Positions 9,238 through 18,053 of a DNA stretch of 64,000 bases are shown piece by piece. Source of the stretch: Paenibacillus albicereus (GTDB lineage: Bacteria > Bacillota > Bacilli > Paenibacillales > Paenibacillaceae). Position 1 is the stretch's first letter; each line of letters opens with the position of its first letter. A model generated the notes under the pieces. It did no database searches. It had not been told where the DNA came from and saw nothing but the letters and a program-made list of their open reading frames with translations. The translations under genes were made by a program, and so were the position numbers. Where the stretch lies: the NCBI RefSeq assembly GCF_012676905.1, contig NZ_CP051428.1, positions 3,062,001 through 3,126,000 of the forward strand. Reading direction: 5' to 3'.

Positions 9238-10197
9238 TTAGGCGTCCAGCTTTTCGGCCACCCTCAGCTTCGCGGAGCGTGAGCGGGGGTTGGCTTCGAG
9301 CTCTTCCTCCGACGGCAGCACCGGCTTGCGCGTCACGAGCTTCAGCGCGCCTTTGTTGCCGCAGACGCACTGGGGAAAATCGGGCGGGCACGTGCAGCGG
9401 GCCAAATGCCCTGCGAACAGCTGCTTGCAGATCCGGTCCTCCAGCGAATGGAAGGTGATGACCGAAATCCTGCCGCCGGGGGCCGTGCAGGCGACGGCCT
9501 GCTCCAGCGCTTCCTCCTCGGCTCCGAGCTCGTCGTTGACGGCGATCCGCAACGCCTGGAAGCTGCGCTTGGCCGGATGTCCGCCCGTGCGCCTCGCCGC
9601 CGCCGGGATGCCGGACTTGACGAGCTCCGCCAGCTCGCCCGTCGTCGCGATCTCCCCTTCGGCCCGCCGCTTGACGATGGCGCGCGCGATCTGCCGGGAG
9701 AACTTCTCCTCGCCGTAGACGAACAGGATGCGGGCGAGCTCGCGCTCGTCCCACGCATTGACGATCTCATGCGCCGTCAGCTCCGACTCCCGGTCCATCC
9801 GCATGTCGAGCGGAGCGTCGTGGTTGTAGCTGAAGCCCCTCTCCGCCTCGTCCAGCTGCGGACTGGAGACGCCGAGATCGAACAGGATTCCGTCGACCTG
9901 CGGGATGCCGTCCTTCTTGGGCACCTCCGGCAGCAGCATGAGCTGCTCCTGAAGGTAGCGGAAGTTGCTGCGCACGAGCGTCACCCGATCGAGATAGGGG
10001 GCGAGCCGGACGCGGGCGTTCTCATGCGCCCAGTCGTCCTGGTCGAACGCGATCAGCCGGCCGCCGGGGCCGAGCCTGGACGCGATCAGCTCGCTGTGCC
10101 CGGCTCCGCCGAGCGTGCAGTCGACGTAGATGCCGTCCGGCTTGATCGACAGGCCGTCGACGGCCTCTTCCCTCAATACCGTAATGTGATGGAACAA
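9238..10197 (-). CDS. rsmH: 16S rRNA (cytosine1402-N4)-methyltransferase RsmH
   Basis: RsmH (MraW) methylates N4 of C1402 in 16S rRNA using S-adenosylmethionine. The 319-residue protein has the SAM-binding motif [10 protein letters not shown] near residue 26, the [12 protein letters not shown] block, and TFHSLEDR in the C-terminal half, followed by a Cys-rich [12 protein letters not shown] segment common in Bacilli homologues. Translation begins at TTG 10197, with AGGAGGTACCCCA directly before it. It lies 74 bases downstream of mraZ in the usual dcw order. Confidence 0.97.
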   Translation of the reverse strand: MFHHITVLREEAVDGLSIKPDGIYVDCTLGGAGHSELIASRLGPGGRLIAFDQDDWAHENARVRLAPYLDRVTLVRSNFRYLQEQLMLLPEVPKKDGIPQVDGILFDLGVSSPQLDEAERGFSYNHDAPLDMRMDRESELTAHEIVNAWDERELARILFVYGEEKFSRQIARAIVKRRAEGEIATTGELAELVKSGIPAAARRTGGHPAKRSFQALRIAVNDELGAEEEALEQAVACTAPGGRISVITFHSLEDRICKQLFAGHLARCTCPPDFPQCVCGNKGALKLVTRKPVLPSEEELEANPRSRSAKLRVAEKLDA

Positions 10198-10271
10198 TGG
10201 GGTACCTCCTGATTTCTGGATGACTGACCTCGATGACGGTTATTTCGTTGATCCAAGTTGAATGACGCGAA

Positions 10272-10709
10272 CTAGAATTGAAGGTCAAAATCCACCAGCT
10301 TCTCCGCGATCTCGTTGAAAGTCTCCTCCGACTGATCGTAGTATCCTTCCCATAGCGGCTTGCTCCAGATTTCGACCCGGCTCGACACGCCGAGCACCAT
10401 GCAATCCTTTTCCAGCTTCGCATACTCCGTCAAGTGATTGGGCAAATTTACCCTTCCCTGTTTGTCGAGCTCCAATTCGACCGCTCCGGAAAAGAAAAAA
10501 CGGCTGAACGCTCTTGCGTCCGCCTTCATCAGGGGGAGCTGGCGAATCTTCTGCTCGAGCTGCTTCCACTCTTCCATTGGATACACAAACAGGCAGTGGT
10601 CCAAACCGCGGGTCGCGATGAAAGCCGGGCCGAGATGCTCGCGGAACCGGGCTGGAATCGTAAGGCGGCCTTTGTCATCCAAGCTGTGCTGATGCTCTCC
10701 GAGAAACAT
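10272..10709 (-). CDS. mraZ: Transcriptional regulator MraZ
   Basis: MraZ is a DNA-binding protein with two SpoVT-AbrB-like folds that controls the dcw operon by binding TGGG repeats at its own promoter. The 145-residue protein starts [16 protein letters not shown], with [13 protein letters not shown] in the first half and [15 protein letters not shown] in the second, the two family repeats. I chose the ATG at 10709. The in-frame extension to 10763 would run through the operator boxes and encodes no conserved sequence. It is the first gene of the operon. Confidence 0.97.
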   Translation of the reverse strand: MFLGEHQHSLDDKGRLTIPARFREHLGPAFIATRGLDHCLFVYPMEEWKQLEQKIRQLPLMKADARAFSRFFFSGAVELELDKQGRVNLPNHLTEYAKLEKDCMVLGVSSRVEIWSKPLWEGYYDQSEETFNEIAEKLVDFDLQF

Positions 10710-10716
10710 AGGCTTG

Positions 10717-10762
10717 CCCCACTCCCTTCCCCCAACGCTCCACTTTGCCCCACTTTCTCCCA
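10717..10762 (-). promoter_or_regulatory. MraZ operator boxes upstream of mraZ
   Basis: Read on the minus strand, TGGGA (10762-10758), TGGGG (10752-10748), TGGAG (10742-10738) and GGGGA (10732-10728) start exactly 10 bases apart, and a further TGGGG lies at 10721-10717 next to the ribosome-binding region. MraZ in other bacteria binds TGGGN repeats with 5-base spacers, which fits the first two boxes exactly and the third with one mismatch. The last boxes overlap the mraZ translation-initiation region. Confidence 0.75.
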
Positions 10763-11042
10763 CTCGGGAATTGGTATTCGGCGCATCGCGCCCTTTTCCT
10801 GCTAGATGAGGAGGTTTTTCATGATCTTTTTCTCCCTTTTTTCACGGGTCCGATAAAACTTTTCAATAGCGCGATTCGTCTATCGGCATTTCGAAACGGG
10901 CCATTGAAACGCCTATAAGCCTCTGCGGAGCCGTATGGCTCCGCAGAGGCTTGAATGGAACATCGCATCCGGGGAAGTTCCCCGTCCTTGCCGCCATGCG
11001 GCGGCAAGCTGCCGCTGGCGTACAGCTCCGAGGCTCCTCCGC
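10763..11042. other. Intergenic region between the surface-protein gene and mraZ
   Basis: Together with the boxes above this makes a 333-base gap with no convincing gene. It must hold the dcw promoter, but I see no good -35/-10 pair; the stretch 10805-10865 is A/T-rich compared with its surroundings and is the likeliest site. An inverted repeat at 10918-10951 is listed separately. Short frames across it continue antisense or out of frame from neighbours and lack ribosome-binding sites. Confidence 0.5.
10918..10951 (-). terminator. Inverted repeat, probable terminator of the surface-protein gene
   Basis: A perfect 15-base-pair stem (10918-10932 with 10937-10951) and a GTAT loop lie 91 bases after the stop of the SLH protein gene. 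The following minus-strand sequence is A/T-containing but has no long T run, so this is a weak intrinsic terminator or an RNA-stabilising hairpin. Confidence 0.55.
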
Positions 11043-14000
11043 TCAAGCGGAAGGCGGGCCGTCGATGAGGCGCGACGCTTGAAGCAGCCGCTCGATCAAA
11101 ACCGCCGTTTCGGCTCGGGTCAAGTCGCGGGAAGGCTTGATCTGCCCTCCGTCGCCTTTGAGAATGCCGTATTTGAGCGCCAGCGCGATCGCGCTGCGCG
11201 ACCAGCTCTTGAGCGCGGAAGCATCGCCTAGGCCGTCCAGCCGTTGCTGCGCTTCTTCGGCGGACAGCTCCCCGTCCATGCCGGCGAGACGCATCGCCTT
11301 GCCGAGCATCGCGAAGGCTTCCTCGCGGGTAATGCCGGCGTTCGGACGAAACGTTCCGTCGCCATAGCCGCCTGCGAGGCCTCGCTCCATGGCGGAAGCG
11401 ATGCTGTCCTTGTACCAGGCCGACTTCCCTACATCCTTGAAGGCGCCTGTGCCTTCCGGCTGCCACAGTCCGAAGGCGCGGACGAGCATCGCCGTGAATT
11501 CTGCCCGCGTCACAGGCGCATTCGGACGGAACTGGCCGTTCGGAGCTCCTTGCACGATCAGGCGGCTGGACATATTGGCGATGCTGCTGTCCGCCCAATG
11601 ACCGGACGTGTCTGCAAATCGGACCTCATGATGCACGACTCCCTGCAGGCCGCCCGCATAGCTGGTGGCGGCCGCATAGTAGACGCCGTCCTTTTGCGTC
11701 ACCCTTGTCGGCAGATGATGAAGGACGCCGTTCGGGCCAAAGGCGACCGCCGTCGTGATTCGGCCGGAATTGACGCCGGCCGGGAGCGCGAAGAGAAGCT
11801 CCATCGGCAGCTGGAAGCGGTCCGCGACGATCTCGCGGCCCTGGTAAGCCGCGTACACGCGCGCCTCCAAGCCTCCGGAGAGCAACTCCACGCCGGCGCT
11901 CGCGTTCGGCTGAGGGAGCCGCTCGCCCGCCAGCTGAACGAGCTCGACCCGCAGCTGGACCTCTGACGGAGAAGCGTCCGGTCCGAAGCGGTCCAGCAGC
12001 GCCTTCAGCTCGGCGGTCGGAATCGCAAAGGCGCCGGCCGGAGTCTCGACCGAGAGCCGGATGTTCCGGCTTGCCAGCAGGGTTGCGCTGCTGCCGTCCA
12101 GCGCAAGCGTCGAGGCATCCATACCGGGCGCCGCCGGCACGGACAGCACGCTGCCGGCGGCCATGCCTGCCAGCAGCCCTTCGATCTTGAGCGGACTCAT
12201 CGTGACGATTGCCGTCCGCCGTTCTCCGGCGATCCTGATCTCGCCGCTGCCGAAGGCCTGAACGAGCCTATTCAGCTCCGCGCCGGCGTCAGCGGCAGGA
12301 AGCGGCTGGGCCGGAAGGCTCGGCACGAAAGGAGATTGCAGCGTAAACACAACCGTCGTCCGGTTGCCGGCCCGATCGGTCACGATCAGCGTATGGCTGC
12401 CCCATGCGTCGACCTTGACTCCGCTATCAACGCTCTTGCCGTCGAGCGTTGCCGTTCCCTCGTTGAAGGAGATGGAGACGGCGGAGTCGTAGACGCCTTT
12501 GTCCGCGACTCCGCTGACGACCGGCGGCGTCGTGTCCAGCTCGATCGTATCCGAGAGGGACTCCGAGACGTTGCCCGCCTTGTCGATGTAGCGCACGTAT
12601 ACGGTCTTTTCCCCGTCGCCCGCCGGCAGCGCGACCGTCTTGCTCGCCGCGACCGGCTCCGCCGCGCTCCACGTCGTGCCGTCCAGCGACAGCTGCATCG
12701 ACTCCAGGCCCGAGGCGGCCGCGTCTCCCGGATCGGCCGCCGCCAGCGCCAGCGTCACCTGCGCCTCGCCCGTCGCCGCGTCCCCGCCGTTGATCGTCAC
12801 GCTGCCTGTCGGCTTTGCCGTATCGACGAAAAACGTCACTGTCGCCGTATTGCCCGCGGCGTCCGTCACGACCAGCTCATGGCTGCCTTCGCCTGCCGCC
12901 GCCGAGCCGCTCGCGAACGGCGCGCCGTCCAGCGTCGCCGTGCCTTCGCCGAACGTCACCGTCGGCGCGGCGTTGTACAGCCCGCCTTCCGTCACGCCCG
13001 CTACGACCGGCGGCGTCGTATCCAGCTCGATCGTATCCGAGATGGACTCCGAGACGTTGCCCGCCTTGTCGATGTACCGCACGTAGACGGTCTTTTCCCC
13101 GTCGCCCGCCGGCAGCGCGACCGTCTTGCTCGCCGCGACCGGCTCCGCCGCGCTCCACGTCGTGCCGTCCAGCGACAGCTGCATCGACTCCAGGCCCGAG
13201 GCGGCCGCGTCTCCCGGATCGGCCGCCGCCAGCGCCAGCGTCACCTGCGCCTCGCCCGTCGCCGCGTCCCCGCCGTTGATCGTCACGCTGCCTGTCGGCT
13301 TTGCCGTATCGACGAAAAACGTCACTGTCGCCGTATTGCCCGCGGCGTCCGTCACGACCAGCTCATGGCTGCCTTCGCCTGCCGCCGCCGAGCCGCTCGC
13401 GAACGGCGCGCCGTCCAGCGTCGCCGTGCCTTCGCCGAACGTCACCGTCGGCGCGGCGTTGTACAGCCCGCCTTCCGTCACGCCCGCTACGACCGGCGGC
13501 GTCGTATCCAGCTCGATCGTATCCGAGATGGACTCCGAGACGTTGCCCGCCTTGTCGATGTACCGCACGTAGACGGTCTTTTCCCCGTCGCCCGCCGGCA
13601 GCGCGACCGTCTTGCTCGCCGCGACCGGCTCCGCCGCGCTCCACGTCGTGCCGTCCAGCGACAGCTGCATCGACTCCAGGCCCGAGGCGGCCGCGTCTCC
13701 CGGATCGGCCGCCGCCAGCGCCAGCGTCACCTGCGCCTCGCCCGTCGCCGCGTCCCCGCCGTTGATCGTCACGCTGCCTGTCGGCTTTGCCGTATCGACG
13801 AAAAACGTCACTGTCGCCGTATTGCCCGCGGCGTCCGTCACGACCAGCTCATGGCTGCCTTCGCCTGCCGCCGCCGAGCCGCTCGCGAACGGCGCGCCGT
13901 CCAGCGTCGCCGTGCCTTCGCCGAACGTCACCGTCGGCGCGGCGTTGTACAGCCCGCCTTCCGTCACGCCCGCTACGACCGGCGGCGTCGTATCCAGCTC

Positions 14001-15848
14001 GATCGTATCCGAGATGGACTCCGAGACGTTGCCCGCCTTGTCGATGTACCGCACGTAGACGGTCTTTTCCCCATCGCCCGCCGGCAGCGCGACCGTCTTG
14101 CTCGCCGCGACCGGCTCCGCCGCGCTCCACGTCGTGCCGTCCAGCGACAGCTGCATCGACTCCAGGCCCGAAGCGGCCGCGTCTCCCGGATCGGCCGCCG
14201 CCAGCGACAGCGTCACCTGCGCCTCGCCCGTCACCGCGTCCCCGCCGTTGATCGTCACGCTGCCCGTCGGTTTTGCCGTATCGACGAAAAACGTCACCGT
14301 CGCCGTATTGCCCGCGGCGTCCGTTACGACCAGCGTATGGCTGCCTTCGCCTGCCGCCGCCGAGCCGCTCGCGAACGGCGCGCCGTCCAGCGTCGCCGTG
14401 CCTTCGCCGAACGTCACCGTCGGCGCGGCGTTGTACAGCCCGCCTTCCGTCACGCCCGCTACGACCGGCGGCGTCGTATCCAGCTCGATCGTATCCGAGA
14501 TGGAATCCGAGACGTTGCCGGCTGCATCCCTCAATCGGAGATAGACGGTTTTGGGGCCGTCTCCTGCCGGAAGCAAGTAGCTTTTTGAGGTCGCAAAAGG
14601 CTCCCAGGACGACCAGCTCGTTCCATCGGATGAAAGCTGCATGGCATCCACGGAGGATAGGCTGTCGCTGCCGGTCGCCGAGAGCAAGACCGAACCGGTT
14701 GTCGTCGCCGCAGCGCCGCCGTTGATGGAGAGCGTGCCGGTCGGCTTCGATTTGTCGAGAACAAACGAGACCGTCGTCACGTTGCCCGCGGCGTCCGTCA
14801 CGACCAGCGCATGGCTGCCTTCCGCCGTGACGGTAGAGCCGCTGGCGAAGCTGACTCCATCCAGTTCGGCCGTGCCTTCGGAGAACGTAATAGTTCGATC
14901 GGTTGCGTAGATGCCGCCGGCGGACACGCCCGAGACGACCGGAGAAGTCCTGTCCAGAACGATCGTGTCCGACATGACCGTCGAGGGGTCGTTCCCGTCA
15001 TGAAGCCTCATATATACGGTCTTGATTCCATCGCCTGCCGGAAGCGTCCAAGCGGTCGTCGGTTGCAGCGGCTGAAGCGCGCTCCATGTCGTGCCGTCGT
15101 TGGAGAACTGCATCTGCAGCGGATCGCCGTCCGGGTCGCTGCCCGTCGGATTCAGCGCGACGGACAGCGAGTTCGTAAAGGTCGCGCCGCCGGCGATCGA
15201 AATGCTCCCGCTCGGCGCCTGATTGATCGACGTCGTCACTTCCAGCTTCGGAGCCCGGGCCGAATTCTCGCGAGCCGCCACGGAGATGCGGGAGTCGATG
15301 CCCGGCGTCTCCGTGCCGGTCAGCACCAGCGTCACGTTGTCGTCGGAGTGGGTTTTGACGTCGGCGAACCTCTTGACGATCTCCGTCACGTCGATGGAGA
15401 TATAGGCCCCGTCCGCAATAGGCCCTTGATACAGCTTGTAGTTGCCTGCGCTGCTATCGGAGCTGTCGTAGGCGGGCAGCCTGCCGGGACCGTCGACGTC
15501 GGTGAAAGCATTGTCGGCCGATCCCCATACCTCGATCTTCTGGTTCGGATTCTGGGAGTCGTAGTTGACGAACAGCTTCAGCGTCGCCTGCGTGATGGAG
15601 CCGGTAACCGCGCTCATATTGAATCGGACCGCGGAGCGCTGCACCGCATCGATGTTGTCCCCTGGCGTAAGCAATCGACCGATATACATTTCCGGCTCGG
15701 TGCCGTACATCATCCCGTCTTCTTCGTTGGTATCGGCGACGGCAGCGAATTCCTGATTCATGCCCGCCGCCTCCGCCTTGCCGGCTTGATAAGGCAGCGC
15801 GGAGCTGAGCAGCAGGACGCTGAGCAGCCAGATCGAAGATTTTCTCAC
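11043..15848 (-). CDS. Large secreted repeat protein with DNRLRE-like N-terminus and three SLH domains
   Basis: A 1601-residue predicted cell-surface protein. It starts at GTG 15848 with AAGGAGG upstream and has a signal peptide (about 1-28, ending AEA). Residues about 31-205 resemble DNRLRE-type modules (AVRFNMSAV, TLKLFVNY). Ig-like bacterial repeats of about 160 residues follow, with TPPVVAGVTEGGLYN and VTDAAGNTATVTFFVD motifs; four units are almost identical. After a unique region, residues 1405-1601 hold three SLH domains (FADTSGHWADSSI, FKDVGKSAWYKDSI, and a weaker third). SLH domains bind pyruvylated secondary wall polymer, so the protein should sit on the cell wall. It is the last gene after three tail-collar genes, with 66 bases between and no clear terminator. 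The function of the repeats is unknown. Confidence 0.9.
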   Translation of the reverse strand: MRKSSIWLLSVLLLSSALPYQAGKAEAAGMNQEFAAVADTNEEDGMMYGTEPEMYIGRLLTPGDNIDAVQRSAVRFNMSAVTGSITQATLKLFVNYDSQNPNQKIEVWGSADNAFTDVDGPGRLPAYDSSDSSAGNYKLYQGPIADGAYISIDVTEIVKRFADVKTHSDDNVTLVLTGTETPGIDSRISVAARENSARAPKLEVTTSINQAPSGSISIAGGATFTNSLSVALNPTGSDPDGDPLQMQFSNDGTTWSALQPLQPTTAWTLPAGDGIKTVYMRLHDGNDPSTVMSDTIVLDRTSPVVSGVSAGGIYATDRTITFSEGTAELDGVSFASGSTVTAEGSHALVVTDAAGNVTTVSFVLDKSKPTGTLSINGGAAATTTGSVLLSATGSDSLSSVDAMQLSSDGTSWSSWEPFATSKSYLLPAGDGPKTVYLRLRDAAGNVSDSISDTIELDTTPPVVAGVTEGGLYNAAPTVTFGEGTATLDGAPFASGSAAAGEGSHTLVVTDAAGNTATVTFFVDTAKPTGSVTINGGDAVTGEAQVTLSLAAADPGDAAASGLESMQLSLDGTTWSAAEPVAASKTVALPAGDGEKTVYVRYIDKAGNVSESISDTIELDTTPPVVAGVTEGGLYNAAPTVTFGEGTATLDGAPFASGSAAAGEGSHELVVTDAAGNTATVTFFVDTAKPTGSVTINGGDAATGEAQVTLALAAADPGDAAASGLESMQLSLDGTTWSAAEPVAASKTVALPAGDGEKTVYVRYIDKAGNVSESISDTIELDTTPPVVAGVTEGGLYNAAPTVTFGEGTATLDGAPFASGSAAAGEGSHELVVTDAAGNTATVTFFVDTAKPTGSVTINGGDAATGEAQVTLALAAADPGDAAASGLESMQLSLDGTTWSAAEPVAASKTVALPAGDGEKTVYVRYIDKAGNVSESISDTIELDTTPPVVAGVTEGGLYNAAPTVTFGEGTATLDGAPFASGSAAAGEGSHELVVTDAAGNTATVTFFVDTAKPTGSVTINGGDAATGEAQVTLALAAADPGDAAASGLESMQLSLDGTTWSAAEPVAASKTVALPAGDGEKTVYVRYIDKAGNVSESLSDTIELDTTPPVVSGVADKGVYDSAVSISFNEGTATLDGKSVDSGVKVDAWGSHTLIVTDRAGNRTTVVFTLQSPFVPSLPAQPLPAADAGAELNRLVQAFGSGEIRIAGERRTAIVTMSPLKIEGLLAGMAAGSVLSVPAAPGMDASTLALDGSSATLLASRNIRLSVETPAGAFAIPTAELKALLDRFGPDASPSEVQLRVELVQLAGERLPQPNASAGVELLSGGLEARVYAAYQGREIVADRFQLPMELLFALPAGVNSGRITTAVAFGPNGVLHHLPTRVTQKDGVYYAAATSYAGGLQGVVHHEVRFADTSGHWADSSIANMSSRLIVQGAPNGQFRPNAPVTRAEFTAMLVRAFGLWQPEGTGAFKDVGKSAWYKDSIASAMERGLAGGYGDGTFRPNAGITREEAFAMLGKAMRLAGMDGELSAEEAQQRLDGLGDASALKSWSRSAIALALKYGILKGDGGQIKPSRDLTRAETAVLIERLLQASRLIDGPPSA
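12523..14516 (-). repeat. Four 486-bp near-identical tandem repeats inside the surface-protein gene
   Basis: The segment beginning CGGCGGCGTCGTATCCAGCT recurs with a 486-base period near 12523, 13009, 13495, 13981 and 14467, giving four full 162-codon units. The two central copies appear identical base for base. The outer copies carry a few changes, for example AGC for GCC codons in the unit nearest the N-terminus. Such identity implies recent duplication or ongoing recombination. Confidence 0.93.
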
Positions 15849-15914
15849 GGATAGGCCTCCTTCAGCTTGAGTCGGCGGCCGGGATCGCTCGCCCGCCGCC
15901 GCTGGAAGCCGCGC

Positions 15915-16436
15915 CTAGCCGCGCGGCGGAAAAATGCCTTCGAGGCAGATGATGAAGGGAATGCCCAGATAAGGCTGCATGTTGTTGTGGAGCTGGCCCG
16001 AGCCGGCAGCGCCGATCGCTTCCGGGTTCATGGGCGCGTTGGGCGCGGCGCCATAGGCGGGCGGGCCGCTGCGGCCCGTCGTTTTGCTCCATACCGCCCC
16101 TTCCGGGCTCGCCAAGTTGCCGCTCGCCGACTGACAGGCGGGAGCATGGGTATGTGGCGGCAGCTGCGCTTCCGTCAGGACAGCGGCCTGTTCGCCACCC
16201 ATCTGACCGAGGAGCCGCTCCGTCAAGCCTGGCCCCTGCCCCTTGTGCATCGGCGCTCGGCCGCGCAGGTCGGGGAGGGCGAACGTCGTGATCCCGTCCC
16301 CGCCGTAGATGTTGCCCAGGATGGAAAAAAGCGCGGTATTGGCCCGGATCGCCAGCAGGGTGCCGTCGCAGAACGCCCAGCCCCTCGGCGCGAACGTGCC
16401 GGCGAACATTCGAATTTCTCCGATATAAGGATCCAT
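15915..16436 (-). CDS. Phage tail collar domain protein (MdpB/microcystin-dependent family), copy 1
   Basis: A 173-residue protein of the short tail-fibre collar family. It has the N-terminal family block: YIGEIRMFAG, GWAFCDGTLLAI, NIYGGDGITTFALPDLRGR. The middle is variable, and the end is NMQPYLGIPFIICLEGIFPP. It has no signal peptide. The ATG at 16436 follows AGGAGGCATCAT. It is the third of three tandem paralogues with gaps of 10 and 35 bases, so they are co-transcribed. No capsid, portal, sheath or terminase genes are nearby, so this is a free-standing cassette. The role is not established; the fold suggests a trimeric fibre or adhesin component. Confidence 0.88.
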   Translation of the reverse strand: MDPYIGEIRMFAGTFAPRGWAFCDGTLLAIRANTALFSILGNIYGGDGITTFALPDLRGRAPMHKGQGPGLTERLLGQMGGEQAAVLTEAQLPPHTHAPACQSASGNLASPEGAVWSKTTGRSGPPAYGAAPNAPMNPEAIGAAGSGQLHNNMQPYLGIPFIICLEGIFPPRG

Positions 16437-16446
16437 ATGATGCCTC

Positions 16447-16950
16447 CTAGTTTCGTGAAGGGTAAAGGCCTGTGACGGCGATGCAGAACGTGATGACCGT
16501 ATACGGCTGCATGTTGCCGTGAGCGGAGCTTTGGCCTGCCGTCGCGAGCGCGGCCGGACTCATCGACGCGGTCGCGGCCGCGGCATAGTCGTTGGCCGAC
16601 GGCTTGGCCCAGACGCTGCCCGCCGGCGAGCTGGAGGTAGCCGCTGTCGAAGCGCCGTAGGCCTGATGCCGATGGACCGGCATCTCCGCCGGCGTCAGCA
16701 CATGCGCCTCCTCGCCTCCCGTCTGGCCTTGGTCCAGCCTATGGGCGGGATCGGGATGGAGCGGAGCTCTGCCTTGCAGGTTCGGCAGCGCGAAAGTCCT
16801 GACGCCATCGCCGCCGTAGATCGTTCCGAGCAGGCTGAACAAAGCCTGGTTTTGCTGGATCGACAGCTGCTGTCCATTGCAAGGCAGCCAGCCCTTTGGC
16901 GCATAGGGTATCGAGAACAGACGGATTTCGCCCAGATAGGGTTCGGACAT
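16447..16950 (-). CDS. Phage tail collar domain protein, copy 2
   Basis: A 167-residue paralogue of its neighbours. It has YLGEIRLFS, GWLPCNGQQLSI, TIYGGDGVRTFALPNLQGR and NMQPYTVITFCIAVTGLYPS, and an Ala/Ser/Thr-rich variable centre. AGGAGGCAAGAAT precedes the ATG at 16950. Divergence between the three copies in the centre but not at the ends suggests three distinct subunits with a shared fold, not simple redundancy. Confidence 0.88.
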   Translation of the reverse strand: MSEPYLGEIRLFSIPYAPKGWLPCNGQQLSIQQNQALFSLLGTIYGGDGVRTFALPNLQGRAPLHPDPAHRLDQGQTGGEEAHVLTPAEMPVHRHQAYGASTAATSSSPAGSVWAKPSANDYAAAATASMSPAALATAGQSSAHGNMQPYTVITFCIAVTGLYPSRN

Positions 16951-16985
16951 ATTCTTGCCTCCTTGAAGTGATTGAGCAGGAACCT

Positions 16986-17504
16986 TCAGTCTTGCGGGGG
17001 GTACTGTCCTTGCAGCGCGATGATGAAGTTGAATGCCAAATACGGCATCATGTTGCCATGGGCTTGTCCGCCTCCGACGGCGGATACGGCACCTGCCGCC
17101 ATGAACGCGGTCGGAGCTCCGGCTCCGTAAGGCTTGAGCGCATCGCTCGCCCCCCAGAACGCCCCTGCGGGATCGTCGCCGTCGCTCGCGCTGCCGTTTG
17201 CCTGGACCGTGTGGGTATGGGCGGGCAGTTGAGCCGCCGTCAGCGTCACGCTCTCCGCTCCCGCCATCTGTCCGAGAACGTAGCTCGTTCCGGCCGCGCT
17301 TCGCCCTGCATGGACCGGCAGCCTTCCGCGCAAATCCGGCAAGGAGAAGGTCTGTACGCCGTCTCCGCCGTACGTCGTGCCGATCAGGGCGAACAGCAGC
17401 TCGTTGCCTGCGATTGAAAGCGCTTGCCCATCGCAGAATGCCCAGCCTTGAGGCGCATAATGGCCTGCGAAGATTCGAATCTCCCCTACATATTGATCGC
17501 TCAT
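16986..17504 (-). CDS. Phage tail collar domain protein, copy 3
   Basis: A 172-residue member of the same family and the first collar gene transcribed. It has YVGEIRIFAGHYAP, GWAFCDGQALSIAGN, TTYGGDGVQTFSLPDLRGR and NMMPYLAFNFIIALQGQYPP. The ATG at 17504 is supported by AAAGGAG 7 bases upstream; the longer frame to 17591 lies inside the GNAT gene. It begins 16 bases after the GNAT stop, so the two are probably translated from one mRNA. Confidence 0.88.
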   Translation of the reverse strand: MSDQYVGEIRIFAGHYAPQGWAFCDGQALSIAGNELLFALIGTTYGGDGVQTFSLPDLRGRLPVHAGRSAAGTSYVLGQMAGAESVTLTAAQLPAHTHTVQANGSASDGDDPAGAFWGASDALKPYGAGAPTAFMAAGAVSAVGGGQAHGNMMPYLAFNFIIALQGQYPPQD

Positions 17505-17520
17505 CTTGCTTGCTCCTTTG

Positions 17521-17991
17521 CTACTTTGGAATAGGAGGCTGCCAGGAAAGCTCCCAGCACGTCTCCGTCTTGCGCTGCGGCGAGAATCCAAGCCGCTCGT
17601 AGAGCGCCAGCGCGGGGTTGATCGGGTTGACCGAGAGGAGCAAAGGCTTGCCGCTTGCGCCGCATTCGCCCATCAGCCGCCGCAGCGCCTGTGTGCCGAT
17701 GCCTTGACCCCGATTTTCCGGCAGCAAGGCGATGTCCATCAGGCGGACAAAGCTCCCGGCCCGGTGCACGAGCATCCGGCCGATCCGCCTGCCGCCGATG
17801 CAGATCAGGAGCGAGTCGGCGTCCGGAGCCTGCAGCCCGTAAGAGCGGGCCTGCATCGTCCATTGCATCCGCAAAAAGGCTTCCCGCTCCGGCTTGCTGA
17901 AGCCCCACAGCCGCATCTCCTCCTCGCGGACCGAGGCGTAGAGCTCGTACAGGAAGCCCTCGTCTTCCGTCTCCGACTTGCGCAGCTCCAT
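17521..17991 (-). CDS. GNAT family N-acetyltransferase
   Basis: A 156-residue protein with the acetyl-CoA-binding GNAT motif (ENRGQGIGTQALRRLM, about 92-107) and the C-terminal NPALALYERLGFSP strand-helix that is diagnostic of the superfamily. The substrate is unknown. It is the first gene of the unit with the three collar genes. Related collar trios in other bacteria are often accompanied by a GNAT gene (from memory, not checked here), so it may modify a partner protein, but that is inference. Confidence 0.85.
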   Translation of the reverse strand: MELRKSETEDEGFLYELYASVREEEMRLWGFSKPEREAFLRMQWTMQARSYGLQAPDADSLLICIGGRRIGRMLVHRAGSFVRLMDIALLPENRGQGIGTQALRRLMGECGASGKPLLLSVNPINPALALYERLGFSPQRKTETCWELSWQPPIPK

Positions 17992-18053
17992 CGCTGAGCC
18001 TCCGCTTCTGCTTGAATCTCCGAACCTAGGCCATAGGCACCAGGACCAAGATA

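Noticed and set aside
10819-11598. 259-codon minus-strand ORF overlapping the SLH gene end
   Set aside because: It is an out-of-frame shadow of the SLH domains and crosses the inverted repeat at 10918-10951.
12523-14516. Regularly spaced repeats as a CRISPR array
   Set aside because: The period is 486 bases, in frame within a protein-coding gene, with no short repeat/spacer pattern and no cas genes.
12336-14588. 750-codon plus-strand Arg-rich frame with internal repeats
   Set aside because: It mirrors the 486-bp repeats of the SLH protein gene on the other strand. Long open frames are expected opposite identical GC-rich repeats.
15915-17991. Prophage remnant
   Set aside because: Only collar-domain genes are present. 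There are no integrase, portal, capsid, lysis or attachment-site signals, and the flanks are housekeeping genes.
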